Source: Phaonia tiefii (taxonomy: Eukaryota; Arthropoda; Insecta; Diptera; Muscidae). Taken from it: a DNA stretch of 64,000 bases. Positions 53,017-64,000 of this stretch are shown piece by piece. Numbering within the stretch: the stretch's first letter is position 1; every line of letters begins with the position of its first letter. The stretch spans positions 93,220,073-93,284,072 of the forward strand of contig OZ008369.1 in the NCBI GenBank assembly GCA_963931995.1, in the 5' to 3' direction. Below the pieces are notes generated by a model. That model worked only from the letters and a program-made list of their open reading frames with translations, had not been told where the DNA came from and made no database searches. Both the position numbers and the translations under genes were made by a program.

Positions 53017-55558
53017 GTTTGGTGTTAAACTCCTCCGAAACGGCTGGACCGACTTCTATGAAATTTTGTGTGCATATCGGGTAGGTCTCAGAATCGGCCA
53101 ACATCTACTTTTCATACCCCAAAATGATAAGGGTGACCCACCCCTATATAGAACACAGATTTGTCCGACTGCGGAACACAGATTATCAAGCTGCGAAAAA
53201 AACACACACTGATGTAGCGGTAGCGAATAGTTGTCTTGTGTGGGTGCGGAGCACTCTCAGAGCAAAGAGAATAATGACGTGATTACACGTATATAAAAAT
53301 GAGATAGCAAGAGAGCAACGAAAATTGTGTGAACTTGTGTAGCGTATGTGGGAATATAACAATGTGTGTATGTATATACAAGTGTCTGTTGCTTAGCATT
53401 CTTTGATTTTTGTGGGAATAAAACAAAAAGTATTGAGCAAGAAAATAACAGGGCTGTTTTTTTCGTAACCTATATAAGTTAACATCAACTGTTACGAAAC
53501 AAACGCATACACGTTGAGTATAATCAACTTGGCTTCAAAAGATGATTATTTATTTTTATTTGTCAATTTGTTTATTTAAAAGTAAAAGAGAAAATAATAT
53601 TCTAAAGAATACGCTCTATTCAATAATAAATCAGGCATCGTAAACAAACGCTCAAAGACCAAAATATACGACTCGAGAGCACGTGCAAAATTAAAACAAA
53701 ACACGCACGTGTCCCCGAGCTAGCCGCGTGCTCTTCTTTATATAGGCTTCTTCGCGCTCTTTGAGATTTTAAATGAGTAAAACGAGGAGCAGATCTTGTA
53801 CCGCAAGCGAGATATAAAAAGCTATTGTGTAGTGATATGAGAAATTGGCTCCAGGTAATGAATGTGGATCGGATTATTCACCATAGTTTGTTCAAAAAGT
53901 ACATAAAATTTACCACAAAGTACATCAAATGTACCAGAAACTACAAACTTATACAATATATAATTAACGTAGTATGTTCCATTAAAGTGCATTAAATGTA
54001 CCACAAAATACATATGAAAATTTACCACAAAATGTACCACAAGTACAAAAAAGTCAATTGTACTAAAACTTCACAAAAAATATTAAAATGTGTACCAAAG
54101 ACATACGGGGACCAAAAAGTGCATAAAGTATGTCATAAAATTGTATAATGTGCAGTAAGCAGACAGAACCGAAGGCGTTCTTGCGAGTCATGGGAAGATA
54201 TCGGTTAAAGTAGATATATTTTGAGAATCGAAGTATTCCTCGGCATACTTTGTACACTTCACTTCCTTGTGGGTTTGTGTTAGTAATTTAGTAGTCTCCA
54301 GTATTGTCTTGGAATTATTCTTCTTGAAGAAGAAAAATCAATATTATTTTATTCAACTTTTTAAAAATTTTGATTAAAAAATGAACTACCCCTAATATTT
54401 ACATCATAATTTTCGAAGCGTCGTGGAAATATAAGAAATAGAATGACATAAATTTTGTATTTTCCATACAACACACCTGAACTTGGTAGCACTTTTATCG
54501 GGGTTATTCTCAACTTCTAAAATTGTAACGTCATCATATGATTGAACGATGTTTTTTATTTTCCAATGTAAAATTTACCAATTTGTTCATAGAAATCGAA
54601 CAGGTAACACATCGTCCGTGAGTTCGAAAACTCATTGGCTTTATTTTTCCCAAAAAAAAAAATCTCATTTGTTTACTCACTAAGTTGTTTCATCACTGAC
54701 AGCAACAGCTCAAATGAGATGCTCAACATGAATATCTTTTCAATAACTCCAGAGTTCTCTGTAAGGTTACTCTTGCGCAAGAGTTGCCTATGAGTGTGAT
54801 TCCTCGAGCCCTGGTCGTAAATGTATGCATACTTGTATTTACTAATATTTGTACTGCACTATGATATGTACTTAATATGAATGGCCAACTACAAAAACAC
54901 ACGAATGTATGTATATACACTCACACACACTCGCACCTATAACATACATTTTTAACGAGCACATATACAGAAATGCAAAAGGAGTATAATGACAATATTG
55001 GTGTAAAAAAAGGGAATATTCCAATCCTCCTCAAGCAGTTTACATTATGGGTAAAATTTATGCATGTACGTTAAAGTGTTCGCCATAACTGACACTGCTG
55101 CCGCGGCTGTTACCTTAACCTTTAGTTGGTGCAATTCAAACCATAACTTTCTCCCAACACCCGAATGTTGATCCTACTGCATTACTACTACGAGTACTAC
55201 ACTCAGAAAAAATATTTCCTAAATTTGAGTTCAAAACTTAATTAAATTTAGTTCAAAATATTTACTCACTACAAAATTTCTACTTAAAATTGGGAAATTG
55301 TATAATATTTGGCGAAATTTCACTTAATCGGAGTACTCTGGAGGAAATTACCTAAAAATGAGTAACATTTTACTAAATTTAAGAAAATTATATTTCATTC
55401 CAGCAAACGGGCATTAATGTTTAGTTCATAAAATTTAGTTCATAATTGTACTTTATTTAAGTAAATACATATATTGGTCCTTAATGTAGGTATGTTTAGA
55501 GTTGAAAATATGTACTTAATTCTGTACCCCAGAGGCAAACTATTTCAAGTCTATTTTT
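53017..55558. other. Unrecognised AT-rich stretch with minor simple repeats
   Basis: Contains loose repeats of ACCACAAAATGTACC (53890-54060) and a CA-rich run at 54910-54935. Short minus-strand frames at 53822-54040 are products of the ACC/GTACA repeat. No gene was recognised. Confidence 0.35.
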
Positions 55559-56120
55559 GGAACGAAGTTCCTTATCGGACGTTGCGGGATGGGGGCTAAC
55601 TGAAATTTTTTTTGTAAATAAGTACCTTTTCTTAAAATAGTACATTTTCTTACAAAAAAATGAATTTTCTTAAAAACAGTAATTTTTTTTTGAATAGTAC
55701 CTTTTCTAAGAAAAGAAAATTTTCTTACAACAAATTGACTTTTCTTAAAAAACCATCTGTTCTTTAGAGAGCACCGTTTTTGTGAAACAAAATAACTATT
55801 CTTGAGATAAGTACCTACTCTTAAAAATGTACCTATTTCTAAATTCTATAAAAATTCACATTTCTTAAAAAACTCTTCAAAAAATACCTTCTGTTAAAAA
55901 AATACAATTTCTTACAAAAATTCATTGTCTTAAAAATAAAATAATATCTTTTCTTTTCTTTTCTTGAGATAAGTAACCTTCCTGAAAATAATACCATTTT
56001 CCTGAAAAGAGTTGACTTCGTTCAAAAGTACCTGGTCTTAAAAAAAGTACTACTTTGTAAAAAAAATCATACTCTTATAGGCTTTAATAAAGGAAGTACC
56101 TCTCTTTAAAATGTTGAGAT
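55559..56120 (-). mobile_element. GGAACGAAGTTCC element, truncated copy
   Basis: Opens GGAACGAAGTTCC, then CGGGATGGGGGCTAACTG, the reverse complement of the right end of 32079-33194. The degenerate array of AAGTACCTTTTCTTAAAA-like units follows. The far terminus is missing. Confidence 0.65.
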
Positions 56121-56574
56121 TTCAAGATTTAAATATTTAAAAAAGGACTAAAAGGACATATGCAAATTCAAGATAAAGGCTTCGCGTCTGCGAAATCCTC
56201 CAGTAAAATCTATTCCACAATAAATTGGCAGAACATTTTGATTTTTTTGCCGGTTAGTTTGGTGCAGTTTTCTTGAACTTGTTTCAAAAAAGGACCAAAA
56301 GGACGTCTGCAAATAAAGATAAAGGATTTTTGTTGACCCATAACGAAATTTAATGAGGAACCAATTCGTGGAATATTCTGAATCCGTAGCTGGTCGTTTT
56401 AGTGTACATTTTTGGAACTTTTTGAACAAAGGACGAAAAGGACCCTTTAAACATTGAAATAGAGCATTTGAATATTCCACAAAAAAATAGATAGATTCAG
56501 AAAGTATTTCGGTGAGTTTGATCAGATATGGATACCTGATACCCGAAACCCGAAACCGCAACTAAGGAAAAGCT
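56121..56574. other. Short diverged tandem stretch
   Basis: Phrases such as AAAAAGGACTAAAAGGAC and AAAAAAGGACCAAAAGGACG recur about every 130 bp at 56142, 56284 and 56413, a loose tandem repeat. The 137-codon minus frame here is not recognised. Confidence 0.4.
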
Positions 56575-59500
56575 ATTCGTGGATGTATACTTGGTATAAC
56601 GAAGGAGCTATGTAACAATGGTCTTAATATCAAATTTGGAAATGTACAAGGAGTTGATTTAATATATATCAAAGACAGGCAAACCCTACTACCATTGTAT
56701 ATGAGAAGTGTCCCATCGAAAGAAGATTTTGAACGACTCGAAAATATGCTCAAAGAAGATGTAATAGTAAATCCAATAATAATTGTTAATTTAAATTTGC
56801 GTATTGGGTCATTACAGAAAAGCATATATAAAACTGCATTTTCAGCATGTATGGAGCAAAAAGAAAGTCCAAGGATAAGGTAATAAATATGCGACGAAGA
56901 GAGTTCTTACAAATTTGCTACGATCATGGTCTTATAATTACAAATGGTATGACTACGGGAGATGAAGAAGGAGAAATAACATTCATAAGCGGAGTCGGTG
57001 AGTCAGTTAACGACATCAGTGCAGTATCACAAGATCTACTGAAGTTCATCACCGGTTTTGCAGTAGAAACAAAAATATGGTCCGACCACTTTCGTATAGT
57101 TTCATCACTAAAAATGCAAGTGGCAGAACAAGAACAACAAAAGCCAACACTTCTACCCAAGTTGAAATTGAAACAAAATGAGTTGCCCCAATATCAATAT
57201 AAAATTAGACAGATTTTACAAGATGAAAAACAGAAAAAAAATACCTTTACATTCGGGCAAATTATATATGTTATTAAAATTGCAAGCAAACCTGTACTCA
57301 TGAAAGAGGGTCAGAATTTTGTACCTAAACAAAAATGGTTTAATGCATCATGCTTTAGAGCAAGACAGAACACATTTAAGTTATTGGCTATATTCAGAAC
57401 ATCTGGCATCAATGAAGACAATATTAAATACCTACAAGCAACAATAAACTTTTCAAAAACACCACCAAAGAGGTGAGGCCAAGATATCAACGACTACTAG
57501 ATGAGAAGATTGAAAAGGTAAAAAATGGAAGAGATTGGTGAAATATTGTTAAGGAGATCAGAAATGAAAATATAAACATTGGTATTATATTCTCGGCAGA
57601 AGAAGTGAAAGGCCACTTTTACCAATTACTAAACCCACCCCAAAAGTCCTGTGACTTAAACTATTCGCACCGGCATATCCTAAACGAACAATTGGACAGA
57701 GAAATTTCGTCAGAGGAGATAAAGAACGTTCTCACAAAGGCAAAAATAAACAAAGCACCAGGAGAAGATCAAGTGCCCTATGAGTTTTATAAATACGGAC
57801 CAACCGAGTTGTTGGAGGAAATAGTCGCAGCCAGCAATATTCTCTTTGATAGCGGAAATGTTGATGATTCCTTTTTACAAAGCGTGATATATCCCATACA
57901 CAAAAAAGGTGACTTCACAATCGCAAGTAACTACCGAGGGATTTCTTTCATGAGTTGTTTGGCTAAATTAATGATGGGCGTAATTAAGTCAAGATTAACC
58001 GAATGGGTAGACACGTATAAAGTTTTAAATGAGTATCAGGCAGGGTTCCGAAAAAATTACTCAACTTCAGATAACATCCACAATCTGTCATCTACAGTGC
58101 AGTTGAACTTTGCACTAAATAACAAAACGTGCGCGTTGTTCGTCGACTTTAAACCAGCTTTTGATAAAGTCTCCAGAAAAGCATTGATATACAAATTACA
58201 TTCAATTGGAGTATCTTCTAAAATCGTAAATTTTATAGAAAGTGCATATAAAAAACAACAGCAACTGTATGGACAGGGCAGGAACTTTTACACAGTTTCC
58301 CCACAATATCTGGAGTCAAGCAGGTGTGTTTGCTGTCACCATTATTAACCACCCTATACCTGAATAATTTGCACAATTTTCTGGAAGGCGTAGTGAACTT
58401 TGGTGATCTAAACAAACGAGTTTTAATGTCTGCGGATGACATCGTGATTATCTCTGATAATATGCATATGTTACAAGACATGATCATCAACTTGGAAAGG
58501 TGCTGTAATCAGTGGAATGTGAAAGTAAACCTGGTAAAGTCAGAAATTATGGTGTACAGGAGAGGTGGTACTTTAGCGAGGGATGAACGGTGCACTTTCA
58601 GTGGGAACGAGGTTAGGATTGCTACGGAATTGTGTTATTTAGGAGTAATTTTCACTCCAAAGTTGAGTTTCCCAAACCATATAGAGAAGAAAAATGAAGC
58701 AGCAAAAACAGCATAGATAGTACATGGAACAACTTTTTAAGAAGACCAAACATCTCACTGAAGTCTAAGTGGAAACTCTTCTTAGCGGAATTTAGATCCA
58801 TCCAAGCATATGCAACTCAGGTATGGGGACACAAATATTTTTGTCAAGTGGTTAAACTACATATCGCTTATTTGCCGGAATGTTGTATTAACTCAAAAAA
58901 CATAGTTTCGAGTAAATCGACTTTGAAAGTTTTATTTTGTATATGAATGTACACAAAATGCTAACTTCCAAATGCTCTCCTAACGAATTTAACACAGATT
59001 TAGATATAGGAATTAATCCATCTGAAAGAACTCGGTCAGGAGAATATTTTATAGTACTTAGTCCAAAAATGAAGAATTTTGAGTTAATACAACATTCCGG
59101 CAAATGAGCGATATTTACTTCATTAAAAAAATACTTCGACTTCCAAATTGTACACCGACGTACGCGATAATGATGGATACAGGAATAGAAAACGGTCACT
59201 TATTTACTCTTGATCTTCATTTAAGATATATAAACAAAACATTAATTGAATACTCTAATGAAAGACTACCACATGTTTTTACTAAGATGCTAACAAATAA
59301 CCAAATCTGTGGGACGCAAATATACATAACTTACTGCAAGCGTTACGAGCAAAGAACTACGGAGAATTCCAAATTCAAAAACAAAATACTAGTCGTATTT
59401 ATAAATGTCTTATTCCTATGGCAGGTGAAAATTATATGGCAGAAAGGATCACAGCTGAATAAATAAGTTGGATCATGAAAATGAGAAGTGAGACAACAAT

Positions 59501-59665
59501 CTTAAACAATAGCAGATTCGGTGTCAATACATCCAGATTATATTCGCTCTGTAATATGAGAGAAATCGATAACATTGTTCATTTTCTAAGCCGTTGCCCA
59601 CTTTTTAAAGAGTTGCGAAAGCTATTTTTCAAAGACATATGCGTGATGGCAAAATTATAGGATGG
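56575..59665 (+). pseudogene. LINE of a second type, decayed but near full length
   Basis: Endonuclease part: LYMRSVPSKEDFERLENML, IIIVNLNLRIGS (the GDFN-like block is VNLN here), GVGESVNDISAVSQDL and WSDHFRIVSSLKMQ. The RT part from 57605: KAKINKAPGEDQVPYEFYK, ASNYRGISFMSCLAKLM, YQAGFRKNYSTSDNIHNL, CALFVDFKPAFDKVSRKAL, then after a frameshift near 58340 CLLSPLLTTLYLNNLHNFLE and LMSADDIVIIS (Y to S in the YADD box). C-terminal: LRLPNCTPTYAIMMDTG, HLFTLDLHLRYINKTL and a Cys-rich end SLCNMREIDNIVHFLSRCPL. Several frameshifts and stops. Clade not assigned; unlike the RTE-like LINEs it ends in a Cys/His-type motif. Confidence 0.82.
58865..59110. mobile_element. 246 bp MITE in the LINE C-terminal region
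   Basis: 34 bp terminal inverted repeats with one mismatch: CGCTTATTTGCCGGAATG... from 58865 and its complement ending ...CATTCCGGCAAATGAGCG at 59110. ATAT flanks both sides (58861-58864 and 59111-59114). Removing the unit and one ATAT joins the LINE frame as KLHIYFIKKILRLPN, in line with relatives, so this is a clean insertion. Confidence 0.82.
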
Positions 59666-59666
59666 A

Positions 59667-60164
59667 AATTACTAGCGAAATATATAAGGTATAGTATGGA
59701 ATACAGAAATCAATTATTTAATGAATATAAATATTAAAAACAAAAACAGAAATTTTGTTATTCAGTATAAACGATTGTATACTAGTTTAATAGCCTGACT
59801 GACGACAATATGTCATAGTCATTATTTATAAACTACAAACAACCTTATATATTTGTCTTATTAACCAAATTATTTTTGTACACACATTGTAAACAGTTTT
59901 TCACGAAAGTTATCTGTGTCAAATGTCACTGAAGATATGTTATTACAAGAATTCGCTCAATAAATAATTTATACTCGATTTTTAAATTTATCTCGCACTG
60001 TATCAGATAATAAAATTCAAACTTGCCACGCCCATAACAAAAATTTAGCCACACAGCGGTCTAAATTTTTGGGGTTTGACTATACTCACCTAGTGTGATC
60101 ATTTGGCGCAGGAATCGTCCACCCCCAAAATTGGTGTTGCACAGTGTAATTTAAGTGGTAAGGA
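59667..60164. other. Spacer
   Basis: No supported feature apart from GTTGCACAGTGTAATT near 60134, which resembles a terminus seen at about 6260. Confidence 0.35.
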
Positions 60165-61515
60165 ATGGCTGAGAGCATTTTCAACCGTGATTATATTTTT
60201 GTGTTTAAACAACCTGTAAATGATTCTTGTGACGAATGTGAAAATAACCTGGAAAATATTTTCCAACCAGGCTACGACCTTCATTTGGGAGAGACCGCAA
60301 AGGTTTATAAGTTAAATACGACAGCTGATAAAACGAATCTCTGCTGACTCCCTTTAAAAGCCGAACTCTCATTATAGATTTGAAAAAATGCCTAGCAACG
60401 CGATTTCTGACTAACAGTCAGTATTTTTATCTAAAAAAGTTGTGGACCCTTAATCTACCAGTTCATGCCCGTGCTACAAATAATATTGTTTGTATGATGT
60501 GGGACGTGGGTGGTGCAATTGTAGTGTGCGCGGGTTTTGTGCATGAGAACGTGGATTGGAGCCCTGCTCTGACCACCTTAAATTTCTTTCGACGGCGGTC
60601 ACCTCGCTTAGTGACGGCGATACTATCGAGTATTTAGCCATGAAAAGGCTTTTCAAAATACCGTTCGGAACCGGTGTAAAATTTTTGGTCCCAATAAGTG
60701 AGTGTAAAACTAGAACGCGCACAGCTCAATGGTTTGTGGGAAGGTCTCCGTAATCCATTCATGGAATGTAACCGCAAACCGTTTATTTATTTATTTATGA
60801 TGTGGGATGAACCCGTTGGCGGTCCAATAGGTTGCGAAATTCCATCGTTTGTTTGTTTAAATGGGTCAATGAGGACTTGAGCAGCTCTTCAGTTGAATAA
60901 CTTACAATCTGAACGGACCACTGTACTTGACAGAATCGAAAAATCTTGATGGTGGCCTTCTATTTTTGGGAATTAAGAAAATTGCCAAACTTGAGAGTTA
61001 TAAATCATGAATTTTTGTTCAAAGGTGACACCATTCTGCAAGCCGATGGCGACCATTCTATCATTGAACGTGCTAATAAGAAGCTTCTTCATATGCAGAT
61101 TATGGTGCCCTGGGACTGGCAACAGTTTATACAGTCTTGCTAACTGTCGTACCCTTCAAGGTTACAAACATGGAATTAACAGATTTTAAAGATTTTACAT
61201 TTTTGTTTAAAGATTTTACATTCCTTGGTGTCGAAGATAAACAAAATTAAACCCTGGATCTATCTATAATATCGGAAGTTGTCCACATCAAAGTGGAAAA
61301 CCCGACGAATATATTTTAAGAGAGATTTCGATAGTGAAAAGGAAGGTCGCGTATTTCGAGATACTCCAAAACCGATTAACTCTCTTAAAAAAGCGAATTA
61401 GTTGAAACCTTTGGCAGTGTTTCCGAGTGATTTTCATAACTTCTGCCATATATTAAGTACCTCTTCAGAAGATCTAGAGTACGCACAGAATCAACTAATG
61501 AACTTCAGAGTAGGG
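60165..61515 (+). pseudogene. Orphan repeated protein (DSCGGQ family), second copy
   Basis: Frames in order: YIFVFKQPVNDSCDECENN, then LIIDLKKCLATRFLTNSQYF and LKKLWTLNLPVHARATNNIV, the phrase MMWDE interrupted by a SINE, DEPVGGPIGCEIPSFVCLNG, VAFYFWELRKLPNLRVINHE, FLFKGDTILQADGDHSIIER and MQIMVPWDWQQFIQSC, then weaker similarity to about 61515. INHEFLFKGDTI...GDHSIIER aligns with INQKYFETGDKEMECDSIHS in the copy at 33497-33956. The family is, to my memory, widespread and uncharacterised in arthropods. Stops and frameshifts are many; the CGGQ block is lost here. Confidence 0.68.
60505..60795 (+). mobile_element. tRNA-headed SINE, copy 13, with 12 bp target duplication
   Basis: Full-length copy inserted in the orphan gene. 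Target duplication TATGATGTGGGA at 60493-60504 and 60796-60807; both copies encode the 'MMWD' phrase. The head is diverged (GGATTGGAGCCC at the B box). Confidence 0.9.
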
Positions 61516-62986
61516 TAATCCGTTTTTAACTATAAATCATTCTACTAGTGTTATAAATACTACTAATTATTTATTAAATTTTATTATACTACATTCATAG
61601 CTATTTTTGTTGTTGTTGGCACATTAAATCGAATATTTATATTGCAAGTCACAAAATTATTTGAAGTAAACTATTGTATGTCCGCAATCAGAACTAATTT
61701 TTAGTTAAAAACAACACTCTCGACCGTTGAGAAGACATACAAATAATTAATTTGAGTTTGATATTAACGTATGAATGCTACATTAAAGCACAAAGGGCAT
61801 AAAACTAACTGTCCTGAATAATTATTGTCCTGAATAGTTTGCCTCTGAGGTAGAGAATTTAAAATTCAGTGTTGATGTTCTTGTATATTACTTTCCCCAT
61901 TCTCAATTAGTTCATGGCGGGTATCGTACAAGTATTCGACTTTTGTTGGTTGTCAGTAACGGGACAACCCCGTTTTAGTGGCCCTTTTTTAGGGTTAATA
62001 CTCATAGTAGTGGCTTAACTGAACACTTTATAAGAATATAGATTAGTACAAGTAGATTGGATAGTTCTTTGAATAATTTTTAATGTTAGAAATAAGTTTG
62101 TTTATGGGCAATAAATATGAACTGAATTGAATTGAGTTGTTGTTAGTAACGCACATATGTATAAGTACTTACCAGTATAAATATGATTCTATGGTTGACG
62201 AAATTGGTGCCTTATTCGAAGAAGAGTTTCGACATTTTAATTCGTGCTTAATTTAGTAACAAAATAACTTGATTTGACGAAATAGTTAATTCGTTTTAAA
62301 GACTTATTAATATATACTTTTGAAGGAAACTGTTCCACTTTTTGATTAAACATCCACTTATTAGAGGGGCAGGTGTACTATATTTAAAGAAATTTTAAAT
62401 TTATTTAAAGACATCATATTTCCTTGATTTAAAGATATACGGAGTCCTAAATTTAAGGAAAACAGTTTCTTAATTTATGTACAAAAGTCGTTGGCTTCAA
62501 CTTTCCCTACACAGAAAAAAATAAAAATCAATTCAATTAAAGAATTTGTTTAATTGATTAATTTTTTAATTGGTTTTGGTGTAATCACGAAAATGATATT
62601 ATTAAATAAAGGTATTTGTCAATTGGTCAAAAAAAATTTAATTAAATTTTTTTCAAAAATATTAATTTTCGCGATTTTCGATTAAACTTTGAATTTTATC
62701 AATTAAAACCGTTACTGATTGTTTCAGCATGAAACCCCAACCCCTTGCGATGACGCTAAAAAAACTAAAATGTTCTATTTTTAAAGCGATTTCATTCAAG
62801 GTTTCGCAGATACACATGTACTTACATATATCTACAAAAAATTAAATTTTTTGAATTTAGATTCATAATCGGAACCCGGAAAAGAGTTTATTAAACTATT
62901 ATTATATATTAAACATTTAATGTTTAAACGATTTGTATTAAATACAAAAAATAGGTACATCTGATGGTTCTGGAAAAACATTCAAT
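61516..62986. other. Unrecognised AT-rich stretch
   Basis: No gene recognised. CACAGAAAAAAATAAAAATC near 62513 resembles the tip of AT-rich MITEs, but no matching inverted end was found. Confidence 0.35.
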
Positions 62987-63280
62987 TTATCTGCTCCTTC
63001 CGCACCAAGTCACTCCATTATCGCATTCCATCTCTTCTGCATATTCATAGCTTTGGTGGAGAAATGTATTGCTTTTATACAATTTATGGCACTCTTGTTT
63101 TACTCGTTCCAAATGCCTAAGACGGTGAGTCTTAAAGTTTATTTTTACGTGAAATTTTTGAAAACAATTTTCGTGTAAACAATTGTATGTGGCATAAGAC
63201 GGTAAATTGGGTATTTTCAAGTGCATAAAAAATGTTTGGGGAACAGTTTTCATTGCAAATAAAACCCTTAACTCAAGCAC
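62987..63280 (-). CDS. C2H2 zinc-finger exon, hypothetical
   Basis: 97 codons: FFMHLKIPNLPSYATYNCLH, then ENCFQKFHVKINFKTHRLRH, a charged helix and SYEYAEEMECDNGVTW. One canonical C-x4-C-x12-H-x3-H finger is complete. A single finger at the N-terminus of a short open frame resembles 5' exons of orphan transposon-type genes in insects, where such a finger precedes a DDE-like domain. No donor site was assigned and no catalytic domain follows in the window. It could also be an exon of a host gene continuing to the left on the minus strand. Confidence 0.45.
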   Translation of the reverse strand: MLELRVLFAMKTVPQTFFMHLKIPNLPSYATYNCLHENCFQKFHVKINFKTHRLRHLERVKQECHKLYKSNTFLHQSYEYAEEMECDNGVTWCGRSR

Positions 63281-63511
63281 TCATTTACAATAAAAATTTC
63301 AAAAACACTTGCCAATTAAACACAATTACAAAAAACGCAGTTTTAATCACGAAACAAGACAATTTATCACTATTATTCTTTAAGTTCACAAAATAAAATC
63401 TTTCAGTCAACAATAAACGAATTATAAATAACAACAGTGTTGTACATCAAAGACTAGAGCCGTACGAAAAGTGACGGCGCTGTAAAATGCTACTTTCTGT
63501 AAAATACTTTA

Positions 63512-63789
63512 AAAAAATAAATGGTTTCCCATTACATCCCATGAAGGGACCGGTTAGAACTTCTTACAATCACTGAGCTGCGCGCTTTTCACTCACTGAT
63601 TGGGACCTACAGTTTTACACCGATTCCGAACGGTATTTTGAGAATCTTTTTCATGGCTATATACTCGATAGTGTCGCCGTCACTAAGCGAGGTGACCGTC
63701 GTCGAAAGAAATTTTTAAGGTGGTTGGAGCAGGGATTGAACCCAGGATCTCCTGTACAAGAGGCGCGCACACTACCCATTACACCACCG
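63512..63789 (-). mobile_element. tRNA-headed SINE, copy 14
   Basis: Full minus-strand copy with B box GGGATTGAACCC. A possible 6 bp target duplication ACTTTA lies at 63506-63511 and 63790-63795. Confidence 0.88.
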
Positions 63790-63795
63790 ACTTTA

Positions 63796-64000
63796 TCACA
63801 ACAATTTTTTTTGCAAAAATTGTTTATATTAAGGCTTGTTAAGAAAATATCATGCACATTTATATTAATTTAGGAAGATTCACAGCAAAAATTCGATAAT
63901 GCACTCAAAAATTAAACATTTTTAGCGCCGTAGATTTGCGCCTTCCCAATTCCAAGTTCTGTTGTAAACTCAAAAAAAAAAATTTAAATATGATTAAAAA
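63796..64000. other. Right-edge spacer
   Basis: AT-rich, nothing recognised. Confidence 0.35.

Noticed and set aside
52625..53212. 195-codon plus-strand open frame
   Set aside because: It spans a minus-strand SINE and its target duplication; the same peptide phrases appear in other SINE copies, so it is a shadow of the repeat.
54910..54935. CA-rich run as a notable microsatellite
   Set aside because: Too short and impure to report as a structured repeat.
55530..61847. 15 bp perfect inverted repeat CAGAGGCAAACTATT (55530-55544 and 61833-61847) as TIRs of a 6.3 kb element
   Set aside because: About one or two such matches are expected by chance in 64 kb of AT-rich DNA, and the flanks show no target duplication.
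173..63789. tRNA genes suggested by GGTTCGAACC and acceptor-like GGTGGTG/CCACC
   Set aside because: The tRNA-like heads belong to the repeated SINE, are followed by the same 200 bp body each time, and the anticodon and T arms do not pair fully.

Overview
This window reads as AT-rich, repeat-dominated nuclear DNA from an insect, most likely a fly. The evidence is its repeat types: RTE-like and RNase H-bearing LINEs, a Ty3/gypsy element with a tRNA-Leu primer site, mariner/Tc1 and hAT-type DNA transposons, and a tRNA-headed SINE. Spliced exons with GT/AG junctions rule out a prokaryote. The species cannot be named from the sequence. I found no ordinary single-copy host gene that I can support. 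Nearly every recognisable coding stretch is transposon-derived and most are broken.

Layout. 0-5 kb: a LINE scrap at the left edge, two SINE copies, an RNase H scrap, a decayed RTE-like LINE and a third SINE. 5-11 kb: an orphan transposon-type gene inserted into a GGGTAAT-rich repeat, a TIR element carrying two micro-exons, and a 1.4 kb TIR element with a SINE inside. 11-20 kb: several RTE-like LINE copies; one is split by a 3.1 kb long-inverted-repeat (foldback) element that itself carries another LINE in its loop. 20-30 kb: non-coding repeats, a BED-finger hAT-type element with a large internal palindrome, and two inverted Tc1-like copies joined to a mariner fragment. 30-33 kb: a MITE and an element bounded by the 13-mer GGAACGAAGTTCC.

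33-45 kb is the most informative part. A 5183 bp hAT-type transposon (33964-39146) has ~170 bp TIRs, a perfect 8 bp target duplication and a three-exon gene for a transposase-like orphan protein. The gene is intact by eye except for one homopolymer frameshift. Next to it is a 5.4 kb Ty3/gypsy provirus (39338-44733) with two 500 bp LTRs, a tRNA-Leu primer site and a SINE inserted at that site.

46-53 kb holds a full-length RTE-like LINE (46340-49800) with an uninterrupted 1016-codon ORF and a perfect 15 bp target duplication. It sits inside an older LINE with an RNase H domain. 55-64 kb holds a second GGAACGAAGTTCC element, a different decayed LINE interrupted by a 246 bp MITE, an orphan gene copy split by a SINE, a C2H2-finger exon and a last SINE.

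How the parts relate: target duplications and empty-site comparisons give an order of events. The LINE with RNase H predates the RTE-like LINE; the orphan gene predates its SINE; the gypsy element predates its SINE. The SINE family (14 copies here) looks like one of the younger elements, because several copies keep perfect 10-12 bp target duplications.
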